DNA of 64,000 nucleotides from Auanema rhodensis (taxonomy: Eukaryota > Nematoda > Chromadorea > Rhabditida > Rhabditidae). This document shows, piece after piece, positions 23,516-36,916 of the stretch (the stretch's first letter is position 1; each line of letters opens with the position of its first letter). The position numbers were made by a program, and so were the translations under genes. The notes beneath the pieces are model-generated. The model made no database searches and was not told where the DNA came from. It worked only from the letters and a program-made list of their open reading frames with translations. Location of the stretch: NCBI GenBank assembly GCA_964057225.1, contig OZ059897.1, positions 18,166,001 through 18,230,000 on the forward strand, given 5' to 3'.

Positions 23516-26323
23516 CTTCCAAAAACATTTTGACAAAAATTTTTTCGAAAAATTTCGAAATAATTTAGCAAAAAGTAGATGTTTTTAGATTCCATTTTTC
23601 AAGGCAAAGACGATAGACAATGTTATTCAACGAAAAAATTAATTCTTCAGGGTGAAAATCGAGGATATAAGTGTGAACTTATATCAGTTGATATCTCGGT
23701 GCATTTTTAAGCTAGCGCAAATCTGATAACACAGATCGACGCAGCTTAAAAATCCGCATCGAATGCACTATACTACATTGAGAAACGCTTAATACAAAAA
23801 TTAGTTATAATCGTTTGAAAAATGATGCATTAGTGTATGTTGAGTTTCCATGTACACTCAACATTGCTTCCAAAAACATTTTGACAAAAATTTTTTCGAA
23901 AAATTTCAAAATAATTTAGCAAAAAGTAGATGTTTTTAGATTCCATTTTTCAAGGCAAAGACGATAGACAATGTTATTCAACGAAAAAATTAATTCTTTA
24001 GGGTGAAAATCGAGGATATAAGTGTGAACTTATATCAGTTGATATCTCGGTGCATTTTTAAGCTAGCGCAAATCTGATAACACAGATCGACGCAGCTTAA
24101 AAATCCGCATCGAATGCTTTATACTACATTGAGAAACGCTTAATACAAAAATTAGTTATGATCGTTTGAAAAATGATGCATTAGTGTATGTTGAGTTTCC
24201 ATGTACACTCAACATTGCTTCCAAAAACATTTTGACAAAAATTTTTTCGAAAAATTTCAAAATAATTTAGCAAAAAGTAGATGTTTTTAGATTCCATTTT
24301 TCAAGGCAAAGACGATGGACAATGTTATTCAACGAAAAAATTAATTCTTCAGGGTGAAAATCGAGGATATAAGTGTGAACTTATATCAGTTGATATCTCG
24401 GTGCATTTTTAAGCTAGCGCAAATCTGATAACACAGATCGACGCAGCTTAAAAATCCGCATCGAATGCACTATACTACATTGAGAAACGCTTAATACAAA
24501 AATTAGTTATGATCGTTTGAAAAATGATGCATTAGTGTATGTTGAGTTTCCATGTACACTCAACATTGCTTCCAAAAACATTTTGACAAAAATTTTTTCG
24601 AAAAATTTCAAAATAATTTAGCAAAAAGTAGATGTTTTTAGATTCCATTTTTCAAGGCAAAGACGATAGACAATGTTATTCAACGAAAAAATTAATTCTT
24701 CAGGGTGAAAATCGAGGATATAAGTGTGAACTTATATCAGTTGATATCTCGGTGCATTTTTAAGCTAGCGCAAATCTGATAACACAGATCGACGCAGCTT
24801 AAAAATCCGCATCGAATGCACTATACTACATTGAGAAACGCTTAATACAAAAATTAGTTATAATCGTTTGAAAAATGATGCATTAGTGTATGTTGAGTTT
24901 CCATGTACACTCAACATTGCTTCCAAAAACATTTTGACAAAAATTTTTTCGAAAAATTTCGAAATAATTTAGCAAAAAGTAGATGTTTTTAGATTCCATT
25001 TTTCAAGGCAAAGACGATAGACAATGTTATTCAACGAAAAAATTAATTCTTCAGGGTGAAAATCGAGGATATAAGTGTGAACTTATATCAGTTGATATCT
25101 CGGTGCATTTTTAAGCTAGCGCAAATCTGATAACACAGATCGACGCAGCTTAAAAATCCGCATCGAATGCACTATACTACATTGAGAAACGCTTAATACA
25201 AAAATTAGTTATAATCGTTTGAAAAATGATGCATTAGTGTATGTTGAGTTTCCATGTACACTCAACATTGCTTCCAAAAACATTTTGACAAAAATTTTTT
25301 CGAAAAATTTCAAAATAATTTAGCAAAAAGTAGATGTTTTTAGATTCCATTTTTCAAGGCAAAGACGATAGACAATGTTATTCAACGAAAAAATTAATTC
25401 TTTAGGGTGAAAATCGAGGATATAAGTGTGAACTTATATCAGTTGATATCTCGGTGCATTTTTAAGCTAGCGCAAATCTGATAACACAGATCGACGCAGC
25501 TTAAAAATCCGCATCGAATGCTTTATACTACATTGAGAAACGCTTAATACAAAAATTAGTTATGATCGTTTGAAAAATGATGCATTAGTGTATGTTGAGT
25601 TTCCATGTACACTCAACATTGCTTCCAAAAACATTTTGACAAAAATTTTTTCGAAAAATTTCAAAATAATTTAGCAAAAAGTAGATGTTTTTAGATTCCA
25701 TTTTTCAAGGCAAAGACGATGGACAATGTTATTCAACGAAAAAATTAATTCTTCAGGGTGAAAATCGAGGATATAAGTGTGAACTTATATCAGTTGATAT
25801 CTCGGTGCATTTTTAAGCTAGCGCAAATCTGATAACACAGATCGACGCAGCTTAAAAATCCGCATCGAATGCACTATACTACATTGAGAAACGCTTAATA
25901 CAAAAATTAGTTATGATCGTTTGAAAAATGATGCATTAGTGTATGTTGAGTTTCCATGTACACTCAACATTGCTTCCAAAAACATTTTGACAAAAATTTT
26001 TTCGAAAAATTTCAAAATAATTTAGCAAAAAGTAGATGTTTTTAGATTCCATTTTTCAAGGCAAAGACGATAGACAATGTTATTCAACGAAAAAATTAAT
26101 TCTTCAGGGTGAAAATCGAGGATATAAGTGTGAACTTATATCAGTTGATATCTCGGTGCATTTTTAAGCTAGCGCAAATCTGATAACACAGATCGACGCA
26201 GCTTAAAAATCCGCATCGAATGCACTATACTACATTGAGAAACGCTTAATACAAAAATTAGTTATAATCGTTTGAAAAATGATGCATTAGTGTATGTTGA
26301 GTTTCCATGTACACTCAACATTG
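23516..26323. repeat. 1,404-bp tetramer HOR, two copies (M68-M71, M72-M75)
   Basis: Both units run in the same order: (1) tcgaaat + gatagac + ttataatc; (2) gatagac + ctttagg + gctttatac; (3) plain + ttatgatc; (4) gatagac + ttataatc. The corresponding monomers look identical. M76 then restarts at position 2 of the unit, so the series is truncated on the right. Confidence 0.85.
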
Positions 26324-26674
26324 CTTCCAAAAACATTTTGACAAAAATTTTTTCGAAAAATTTCAAAATAATTTAGCAAAAAGTAGATGTTTTTAGATTC
26401 CATTTTTCAAGGCAAAGACGATAGACAATGTTATTCAACGAAAAAATTAATTCTTTAGGGTGAAAATCGAGGATATAAGTGTGAACTTATATCAGTTGAT
26501 ATCTCGGTGCATTTTTAAGCTAGCGCAAATCTGATAACACAGATCGACGCAGCTTAAAAATCCGCATCGAATGCTTTATACTACATTGAGAAACGCTTAA
26601 TACAAAAATTAGTTATGATCGTTTGAAAAATGATGCATTAGTGTATGTTGAGTTTCCATGTACACTCAACATTG

Positions 26675-29600
26675 CTTCCAAAAACATTTTGACAAAAATT
26701 TTTTCGAAAAATTTCAAAATAATTTAGCAAAAAGTAGATGTTTTTAGATTCCATTTTTCAAGGCAAAGACGATGGACAATGTTATTCAACGAAAAAATTA
26801 ATTCTTCAGGGTGAAAATCGAGGATATAAGTGTGAACTTATATCAGTTGATATCTCGGTGCATTTTTAAGCTAGCGCAAATCTGATAACACAGATCGACG
26901 CAGCTTAAAAATCCGCATCGAATGCACTATACTACATTGAGAAACGCTTAATACAAAAATTAGTTATGATCGTTTGAAAAATGATGCATTAGTGTATGTT
27001 GAGTTTCCATGTACACTCAACATTGCTTCCAAAAACATTTTGACAAAAATTTTTTCGAAAAATTTCAAAATAATTTAGCAAAAAGTAGATGTTTTTAGAT
27101 TTCATTTTTCAAGGCAAAGACGATGGACAATGTTATTCAACGAAAAAATTAATTCTTCAGGGTGAAAATCGAGGATATAAGTGTGAACTTATATCAGTTG
27201 ATATCTCGGTGCATTTTTAAGCTAGCGCAAATCTGATAACACAGATCGACGCAGCTTAAAAATCCGCATCGAATGCACTATACTACATTGAGAAACGCTT
27301 AATACATAAATTAGTTATGATCGTTTGAAAAATGATGCATTAGTGTATGTTGAGTTTCCATGTACACTCAACATTGCTTCCAAAAACATTTTGACAAAAA
27401 TTTTTTCGAAAAATTTCGAAATAATTTAGCAAAAAGTAGATGTTTTTAGATTCCATTTTTCAAGGCAAAGACGATAGACAATGTTATTCAACGAAAAAAT
27501 TAATTCTTCAGGGTGAAAATCGAGGATATAAGTGTGAACTTATATCAGTTGATATCTCGGTGCATTTTTAAGCTAGCGCAAATCTGATAACACAGATCGA
27601 CGCAGCTTAAAAATCCGCATCGAATGCACTATACTACATTGAGAAACGCTTAATACAAAAATTAGTTATAATCGTTTGAAAAATGATGCATTAGTGTATG
27701 TTGAGTTTCCATGTACACTCAACATTGCTTCCAAAAACATTTTGACAAAAATTTTTTCGAAAAATTTCAAAATAATTTAGTAAAAAGTAGATGTTTTTAG
27801 ATTCCATTTTTCAAGGCAAAGACGATAGACAATGTTATTCAACGAAAAAATTAATTCTTTAGGGTGAAAATCGAGGATATAAGTGTGAACTTATATCAGT
27901 TGATATCTCGGTGCATTTTTAAGCTAGCGCAAATCTGATAACACAGATCGACGCAGCTTAAAAATCCGCATCGAATGCTTTATACTACATTGAGAAACGC
28001 TTAATACAAAAATTAGTTATGATCGTTTGAAAAATGATGCATTAGTGTATGTTGAGTTTCCATGTACACTCAACATTGCTTCCAAAAACATTTTGACAAA
28101 AATTTTTTCGAAAAATTTCAAAATAATTTAGCAAAAAGTAGATGTTTTTAGATTCCATTTTTCAAGGCAAAGACGATGGACAATGTTATTCAACGAAAAA
28201 ATTAATTCTTCAGGGTGAAAATCGAGGATATAAGTGTGAACTTATATCAGTTGATATCTCGGTGCATTTTTAAGCTAGCGCAAATCTGATAACACAGATC
28301 GACGCAGCTTAAAAATCCGCATCGAATGCACTATACTACATTGAGAAACGCTTAATACAAAAATTAGTTATAATCGTTTGAAAAATGATGCATTAGTGTA
28401 TGTTGAGTTTCCATGTACACTCAACATTGCTTCCAAAAACATTTTGACAAAAATTTTTTCGAAAAATTTCAAAATAATTTAGCAAAAAGTAGATGTTTTT
28501 AGATTCCATTTTTCAAGGCAAAGACGATTGACAATGTTATTCAACGAAAAAATTAATTCTTTAGGGTGAAAATCGAGGATATAAGTGTGAACTTATATCA
28601 GTTGATATCTCGGTGCATTTTTAAGCTAGCGCAAATCTGATAACACAGATCGACGCAGCTTAAAAATCCGCATCGAATGCTTTATACTACATTGAGAAAC
28701 GCTTAATACAAAAATTAGTTATGATCGTTTGAAAAATGATGCATTAGTGTATGTTGAGTTTCCATGTACACTCAACATTGCTTCCAAAAACATTTTGACA
28801 AAAATTTTTTCGAAAAATTTCAAAATAATTTAGCAAAAAGTAGATGTTTTTAGATTCCATTTTTCAAGGCAAAGACGATGGACAATGTTATTCAACGAAA
28901 AAATTAATTCTTCAGGGTGAAAATCGAGGATATAAGTGTGAACTTATATCAGTTGATATCTCGGTGCATTTTTAAGCTAGCGCAAATCTGATAACACAGA
29001 TCGACGCAGCTTAAAAATCCGCATCGAATGCACTATACTACATTGAGAAACGCTTAATACATAAATTAGTTATGATCGTTTGAAAAATGATGCATTAGTG
29101 TATGTTGAGTTTCCATGTACACTCAACATTGCTTCCAAAAACATTTTGACAAAAATTTTTTCGAAAAATTTCAAAATAATTTAGCAAAAAGTAGATGTTT
29201 TTAGATTCCATTTTTCAAGGCAAAGACGATGGACAATGTTATTCAACGAAAAAATTAATTCTTCAGGGTGAAAATCGAGGATATAAGTGTGAACTTATAT
29301 CAGTTGATATCTCGGTGCATTTTTAAGCTAGCGCAAATCTGATAACACAGATCGACGCAGCTTAAAAATCCGCATCGAATGCACTATACTACATTGAAAA
29401 ACGCTTGATACAAAAATTAGTTATGATCGTTTGAAAAATGATGCATTAGTGTATGTTGAGTTTCCATGTACACTCAACATTGCTTCCAAAAACATTTTGA
29501 CAAAAATTTTTTCGAAAAATTTCAAAATAATTTAGCAAAAAGTAGATGTTTTTAGATTCCATTTCTCAAGGCAAAGACGATAGACAATGTTATTCAACGA

Positions 29601-29833
29601 AAAAATTAATTCTTTAGGGTGAAAATCGAGGATATAAGTGTGAACTTATATCAGTTGATATCTCGGTGCATTTTTAAGCTAGCGCAAATCTGATAACACA
29701 GATCGACGCAGCTTAAAAATCCGCATCGAATGCTTTATACTACATTGAGAAACGCTTAATACAAAAATTAGTTATGATCGTTTGAAAAATGATGCATTAG
29801 TGTATGTTGAGTTTCCATGTACACTCAACATTG
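26675..29833. repeat. 3,159-bp nonamer HOR, copy 1 (M77-M85)
   Basis: Rare markers in this unit recur exactly 3,159 bases downstream: agatttcattt at 27101/30260, gattgac near 28521/31680 and atttctcaag at 29561/32720. The ctttagg sites at 27858 and 28560 recur at 31017 and 31719. One visible difference is tagtaaaaag near 27780, against tagcaaaaag in copy 2. M82 carries gattgac, which is an in-frame stop in the small open frame of other monomers. Confidence 0.88.
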
Positions 29834-32760
29834 CTTCCAAAAACATTTTGACAAAAATTTTTTCGAAAAATTTCAAAATAATTTAGCAAAAAGTAGATGT
29901 TTTTAGATTCCATTTTTCAAGGCAAAGACGATGGACAATGTTATTCAACGAAAAAATTAATTCTTCAGGGTGAAAATCGAGGATATAAGTGTGAACTTAT
30001 ATCAGTTGATATCTCGGTGCATTTTTAAGCTAGCGCAAATCTGATAACACAGATCGACGCAGCTTAAAAATCCGCATCGAATGCACTATACTACATTGAG
30101 AAACGCTTAATACAAAAATTAGTTATGATCGTTTGAAAAATGATGCATTAGTGTATGTTGAGTTTCCATGTACACTCAACATTGCTTCCAAAAACATTTT
30201 GACAAAAATTTTTTCGAAAAATTTCAAAATAATTTAGCAAAAAGTAGATGTTTTTAGATTTCATTTTTCAAGGCAAAGACGATGGACAATGTTATTCAAC
30301 GAAAAAATTAATTCTTCAGGGTGAAAATCGAGGATATAAGTGTGAACTTATATCAGTTGATATCTCGGTGCATTTTTAAGCTAGCGCAAATCTGATAACA
30401 CAGATCGACGCAGCTTAAAAATCCGCATCGAATGCACTATACTACATTGAGAAACGCTTAATACATAAATTAGTTATGATCGTTTGAAAAATGATGCATT
30501 AGTGTATGTTGAGTTTCCATGTACACTCAACATTGCTTCCAAAAACATTTTGACAAAAATTTTTTCGAAAAATTTCGAAATAATTTAGCAAAAAGTAGAT
30601 GTTTTTAGATTCCATTTTTCAAGGCAAAGACGATAGACAATGTTATTCAACGAAAAAATTAATTCTTCAGGGTGAAAATCGAGGATATAAGTGTGAACTT
30701 ATATCAGTTGATATCTCGGTGCATTTTTAAGCTAGCGCAAATCTGATAACACAGATCGACGCAGCTTAAAAATCCGCATCGAATGCACTATACTACATTG
30801 AGAAACGCTTAATACAAAAATTAGTTATAATCGTTTGAAAAATGATGCATTAGTGTATGTTGAGTTTCCATGTACACTCAACATTGCTTCCAAAAACATT
30901 TTGACAAAAATTTTTTCGAAAAATTTCAAAATAATTTAGCAAAAAGTAGATGTTTTTAGATTCCATTTTTCAAGGCAAAGACGATAGACAATGTTATTCA
31001 ACGAAAAAATTAATTCTTTAGGGTGAAAATCGAGGATATAAGTGTGAACTTATATCAGTTGATATCTCGGTGCATTTTTAAGCTAGCGCAAATCTGATAA
31101 CACAGATCGACGCAGCTTAAAAATCCGCATCGAATGCTTTATACTACATTGAGAAACGCTTAATACAAAAATTAGTTATGATCGTTTGAAAAATGATGCA
31201 TTAGTGTATGTTGAGTTTCCATGTACACTCAACATTGCTTCCAAAAACATTTTGACAAAAATTTTTTCGAAAAATTTCAAAATAATTTAGCAAAAAGTAG
31301 ATGTTTTTAGATTCCATTTTTCAAGGCAAAGACGATGGACAATGTTATTCAACGAAAAAATTAATTCTTCAGGGTGAAAATCGAGGATATAAGTGTGAAC
31401 TTATATCAGTTGATATCTCGGTGCATTTTTAAGCTAGCGCAAATCTGATAACACAGATCGACGCAGCTTAAAAATCCGCATCGAATGCACTATACTACAT
31501 TGAGAAACGCTTAATACAAAAATTAGTTATAATCGTTTGAAAAATGATGCATTAGTGTATGTTGAGTTTCCATGTACACTCAACATTGCTTCCAAAAACA
31601 TTTTGACAAAAATTTTTTCGAAAAATTTCAAAATAATTTAGCAAAAAGTAGATGTTTTTAGATTCCATTTTTCAAGGCAAAGACGATTGACAATGTTATT
31701 CAACGAAAAAATTAATTCTTTAGGGTGAAAATCGAGGATATAAGTGTGAACTTATATCAGTTGATATCTCGGTGCATTTTTAAGCTAGCGCAAATCTGAT
31801 AACACAGATCGACGCAGCTTAAAAATCCGCATCGAATGCTTTATACTACATTGAGAAACGCTTAATACAAAAATTAGTTATGATCGTTTGAAAAATGATG
31901 CATTAGTGTATGTTGAGTTTCCATGTACACTCAACATTGCTTCCAAAAACATTTTGACAAAAATTTTTTCGAAAAATTTCAAAATAATTTAGCAAAAAGT
32001 AGATGTTTTTAGATTCCATTTTTCAAGGCAAAGACGATGGACAATGTTATTCAACGAAAAAATTAATTCTTCAGGGTGAAAATCGAGGATATAAGTGTGA
32101 ACTTATATCAGTTGATATCTCGGTGCATTTTTAAGCTAGCGCAAATCTGATAACACAGATCGACGCAGCTTAAAAATCCGCATCGAATGCACTATACTAC
32201 ATTGAGAAACGCTTAATACATAAATTAGTTATGATCGTTTGAAAAATGATGCATTAGTGTATGTTGAGTTTCCATGTACACTCAACATTGCTTCCAAAAA
32301 CATTTTGACAAAAATTTTTTCGAAAAATTTCAAAATAATTTAGCAAAAAGTAGATGTTTTTAGATTCCATTTTTCAAGGCAAAGACGATGGACAATGTTA
32401 TTCAACGAAAAAATTAATTCTTCAGGGTGAAAATCGAGGATATAAGTGTGAACTTATATCAGTTGATATCTCGGTGCATTTTTAAGCTAGCGCAAATCTG
32501 ATAACACAGATCGACGCAGCTTAAAAATCCGCATCGAATGCACTATACTACATTGAAAAACGCTTGATACAAAAATTAGTTATGATCGTTTGAAAAATGA
32601 TGCATTAGTGTATGTTGAGTTTCCATGTACACTCAACATTGCTTCCAAAAACATTTTGACAAAAATTTTTTCGAAAAATTTCAAAATAATTTAGCAAAAA
32701 GTAGATGTTTTTAGATTCCATTTCTCAAGGCAAAGACGATAGACAATGTTATTCAACGAA
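29834..32760. repeat. 3,159-bp nonamer HOR, copy 2, with replaced 3' end (M86-M94)
   Basis: This unit follows copy 1 monomer by monomer as far as M94. M94 begins like M85 (atttctcaag, gatagac at about 32740) but from about 32772 has cttcagg, gcactatac and acataaatt instead of ctttagg, gctttatac and acaaaaatt. The junction therefore lies between 32741 and 32773. It coincides with a change in the character of the array: gatagac disappears and cgaaga becomes common. Confidence 0.85.
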
Positions 32761-33694
32761 AAAATTAATTCTTCAGGGTGAAAATCGAGGATATAAGTGT
32801 GAACTTATATCAGTTGATATCTCGGTGCATTTTTAAGCTAGCGCAAATCTGATAACACAGATCGACGCAGCTTAAAAATCCGCATCGAATGCACTATACT
32901 ACATTGAGAAACGCTTAATACATAAATTAGTTATGATCGTTTGAAAAATGATGCATTAGTGTATGTTGAGTTTCCATGTACACTCAACATTGCTTCCAAA
33001 AACATTTTGACAAAAATTTTTTCGAAAAATTTCAAAATAATTTAGCAAAAAGTAGATGTTTTTAGATTCCATTTTTCAAGGCAAAGACGATGGACAATGT
33101 TATTCAACGAAAAAATTAATTCTTCAGGGTGAAAATCGAAGATATAAGTGTGAACTTATATCAGTTGATATCTCGGTGCATTTTTAAGCTAGCGCAAATC
33201 TGATAACACAGATCGACGCAGCTTAAAAATCCGCATCGAATGCACTATACTACATTGAGAAACGCTCAATACAAAAATTAGTTATAATCGTTTGAAAAAT
33301 GATGCATTAGTGTATGTTGAGTTTCCATGTACACTCAACATTGCTTCCAAAAACATTTTGACAAAAATTTTTTCGAAAAATTTCAAAATAATTTAGCAAA
33401 AAGTAGATGTTTTTAGATTCCATTTTTCAAGGCAAAGACGATGGACAATGTTATTCAACGAAAAAATTAATTCTTCAGGGTGAAAATCGAAGATATAAGT
33501 GTGAACTTATATCAGTTGATATCTCGGTGCATTTTTAAGCTAGCGCAAATCTGATAACACAGATCGACGCAGCTTAAAAATCCGCATCGAATGCACTATA
33601 CTACATTGAGAAACGCTTAATACAAAAATTAGTTATAATCGTTTGAAAAATGATGCATTAGTGTATGTTGAGTTTCCATGTACACTCAACATTG
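32761..33694. repeat. Junction monomers (M94 3' part to M96)
   Basis: These are the first monomers of the cgaaga class that dominates to 61.5 kb. M95 has gctcaatac and M96 the usual gcttaatac. They link the zone II haplotypes on the left with the nonamer that starts at 33695. Only satellite sequence is seen. Confidence 0.85.
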
Positions 33695-36600
33695 CTTCCA
33701 AAAACATTTTGACAAAAATTTTTTCGAAAAATTTCAAAATAATTTAGCAAAAAGTAGATGTTTTTAGATTCCATTTTTCAAGGCAAAGACGATGGACAAT
33801 GTTATTCAACGAAAAAATTAATTCTTCAGGGTGAAAATCGAGGATATAAGTGTGAACTTATATCAGTTGATATCTCGGTGCATTTTTAAGCTAGCGCAAA
33901 TCTGATAACACAGATCGACGCAGCTTAAAAATCCGCATCGAATGCACTATACTACATTGAGAAACGCTTAATACAAAAATTAGTTATAATCGTTTGAAAA
34001 ATGATGCATTAGTGTATGTTGAGTTTCCATGTACACTCAACATTGCTTCCAAAAACATTTTGACAAAAATTTTTTCGAAAAATTTCAAAATAATTTAGCA
34101 AAAAGTAGATGTTTTTAGATTCCATTTTTCAAGGCAAAGACGATGGACAATGTTATTCAACGAAAAAATTAATTCTTCAGGGTGAAAATCGAAGATATAA
34201 GTATGAACTTATATCAGTTGATATCTCGGTGCATTTTTAAGCTAGCGCAAATCTGATAACACAGATCGACGCAGCTTAAAAATCCGCATCGAATGCACTA
34301 TACTACATTGAGAAACGCTCAATACAAAAATTAGTTATAATCGTTTGAAAAATGATGCATTAGTGTATGTTGAGTTTCCATGTACACTCAACATTGCTTC
34401 CAAAAACATTTTGACAAAAATTTTTTCGAAAAATTTCAAAATAATTTAGCAAAAAGTAGATGTTTTTAGATTCCATTTTTCAAGGCAAAGACGATGGACA
34501 ATGTTATTCAACGAAAAAATTAATTCTTCAGGGTGAAAATCGAAGATATAAGTGTGAACTTATATCAGTTGATATCTCGGTGCATTTTTAAGCTAGCGCA
34601 AATCTGATAACACAGATCGACGCAGCTTAAAAATCCGCATCGAATGCACTATACTACATTGAGAAACGCTTAATACAAAAATTAGTTATAATCGTTTGAA
34701 AAATGATGCATTAGTGTATGTTGAGTTTCCATGTACACTCAACATTGCTTCCAAAAACATTTTGACAAAAATTTTTTCGAAAAATTTCAAAATAATTTAG
34801 CAAAAAGTAGATGTTTTTAGATTCCATTTTTCAAGGCAAAGACGATGGACAATGTTATTCAACGAAAAAATTAATTCTTCAGGGTGAAAATCGAGGATAT
34901 AAGTGTGAACTTATATCAGTTGATATCTCGGTGCATTTTTAAGCTAGCGCAAATCTGATAACACAGATCGACGCAGCTTAAAAATCCGCATCGAATGCAC
35001 TATACTACATTGAGAAACGCTTAATACATAAATTAGTTATGATCGTTTGAAAAATGATGCATTAGTGTATGTTGAGTTTCCATGTACACTCAACATTGCT
35101 TCCAAAAACATTTTGACAAAAATTTTTTCGAAAAATTTCAAAATAATTTAGCAAAAAGTAGATGTTTTTAGATTCCATTTTTCAAGGCAAAGACGATGGA
35201 CAATGTTATTCAACGAAAAAATTAATTCTTCAGGGTGAAAATCGAAGATATAAGTGTGAACTTATATCAGTTTCAACGAAAAAATTAATTCTTCAGGGTG
35301 AAAATCGAAGATATAAGTGTGAACTTATATCAGTTGATATCTCGGTGCATTTTTAAGCTAGCGCAAATCTGATAACACAGATCGACGCAGCTTAAAAATC
35401 CGCATCGAATGCACTATACTACATTGAGAAACGCTTAATACAAAAATTAGTTATAATCGTTTGAAAAATGATGCATTAGTGTATGTTGAGTTTCCATGTA
35501 CACTCAACATTGCTTCCAAAAACATTTTGACAAAAATTTTTTCGAAAAATTTCAAAATAATTTAGCAAAAAGTAGATGTTTTTAGATTCCATTTTTCAAG
35601 GCAAAGACGATGGACAATGTTATTCAACGAAAAAATTAATTCTTCAGGGTGAAAATCGAAGATATAAGTGTGAACTTATATCAGTTGATATCTCGGTGCA
35701 TTTTTAAGCTAGCGCAAATCTGATAACACAGATCGACGCAGCTTAAAAATCCGCATCGAATGCACTATACTACATTGAGAAACGCTTAATACAAAAATTA
35801 GTTATAATCGTTTGAAAAATGATGCATTAGTGTATGTTGAGTTTCCATGTACACTCAACATTGCTTCCAAAAACATTTTGACAAAAATTTTTTCGAAAAA
35901 TTTCAAAATAATTTAGCAAAAAGTAGATGTTTTTAGATTCCATTTTTCAAGGCAAAGACGATGGACAATGTTATTCAACGAAAAAATTAATTCTTCAGGG
36001 TGAAAATCGAAGATATAAGTGTGAACTTATATCAGTTGATATCTCGGTGCATTTTTAAGCTAGCGCAAATCTGATAACACAGATCGACGCAGCTTAAAAA
36101 TCCGCATCGAATGCACTATACTACATTGAGAAACGCTTAATACAAAAATTAGTTATGATCGTTTGAAAAATGATGCATTAGTGTATGTTGAGTTTCCATG
36201 TACACTCAACATTGCTTCCAAAAACATTTTGACAAAAATTTTTTCGAAAAATTTCAAAATAATTTAGCAAAAAGTAGATGTTTTTAGATTCCATTTTTCA
36301 AGGCAAAGACGATGGACAATGTTATTCAACGAAAAAATTAATTCTTCAGGGTGAAAATCGAGGATATAAGTGTGAACTTATATCAGTTGATATCTCGGTG
36401 CATTTTTAAGCTAGCGCAAATCTGATAACACAGATCGACGCAGCTTAAAAATCCGCATCGAATGCACTATACTACATTGAGAAACGCTTAATACAAAAAT
36501 TAGTTATAATCGTTTGAAAAATGATGCATTAGTGTATGTTGAGTTTCCATGTACACTCAACATTGCTTCCAAAAACATTTTGACAAAAATTTTTTCGAAA

Positions 36601-36916
36601 AATTTCAAAATAATTTAGCAAAAAGTAGATGTTTTTAGATTCCATTTTTCAAGGCAAAGACGATGGACAATGTTATTCAACGAAAAAATTAATTCTTCAG
36701 GGTGAAAATCGAAGATATAAGTGTGAACTTATATCAGTTGATATCTCGGTGCATTTTTAAGCTAGCGCAAATCTGATAACACAGATCGACGCAGCTTAAA
36801 AATCCGCATCGAATGCACTATACTACATTGAGAAACGCTTAATACAAAAATTAGTTATAATCGTTTGAAAAATGATGCATTAGTGTATGTTGAGTTTCCA
36901 TGTACACTCAACATTG
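33695..36916. repeat. 3,222-bp nonamer HOR, copy 1 (M97-M105)
   Basis: The unit consists of nine monomers, one of them (M101) 414 bp long, giving 9 x 351 + 63. Diagnostic markers are aagtatgaac at 34199, acataaatt in M100, the 63-bp duplication in M101 and ttatgatc in M103. Each recurs 3,222 bases downstream. The only difference I found between the copies is T at 36840 against C at 40062. Confidence 0.92.
35209..35334. repeat. Internal 63-bp tandem duplication in monomer M101
   Basis: Offsets 111-173 occur twice in direct succession (35209-35271 and 35272-35334), making M101 414 bp. Both copies read cgaaga and look identical. The left breakpoint is before ttcaacg. The right one falls in the middle of the near-palindrome atatcagttgatat, with a single T shared between the two breakpoints. 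The duplicated segment includes the whole 9-bp GTGA hairpin. Because 63 is a multiple of 3, the chance open frame is lengthened from 43 to 64 codons (35162-35356). Confidence 0.97.

Noticed and set aside
13467-31724. TTAGGG hexamers (for example at 13467, 14871, 19434 and 31719)
   Set aside because: Thirteen monomers read ctttagggtg because of one C-to-T change. The hexamer is never tandem, so it is not telomeric DNA.
35162-35356. 64-codon open frame (and its twin at 38384-38578)
   Set aside because: It is the 43-codon chance frame found at offsets 64-195 of most monomers, lengthened by the in-phase 63-bp duplication. Other monomers break it (gattgac in M82 and M91 gives a stop), common variants are nonsynonymous, and there is no conserved domain or ribosome-binding context.
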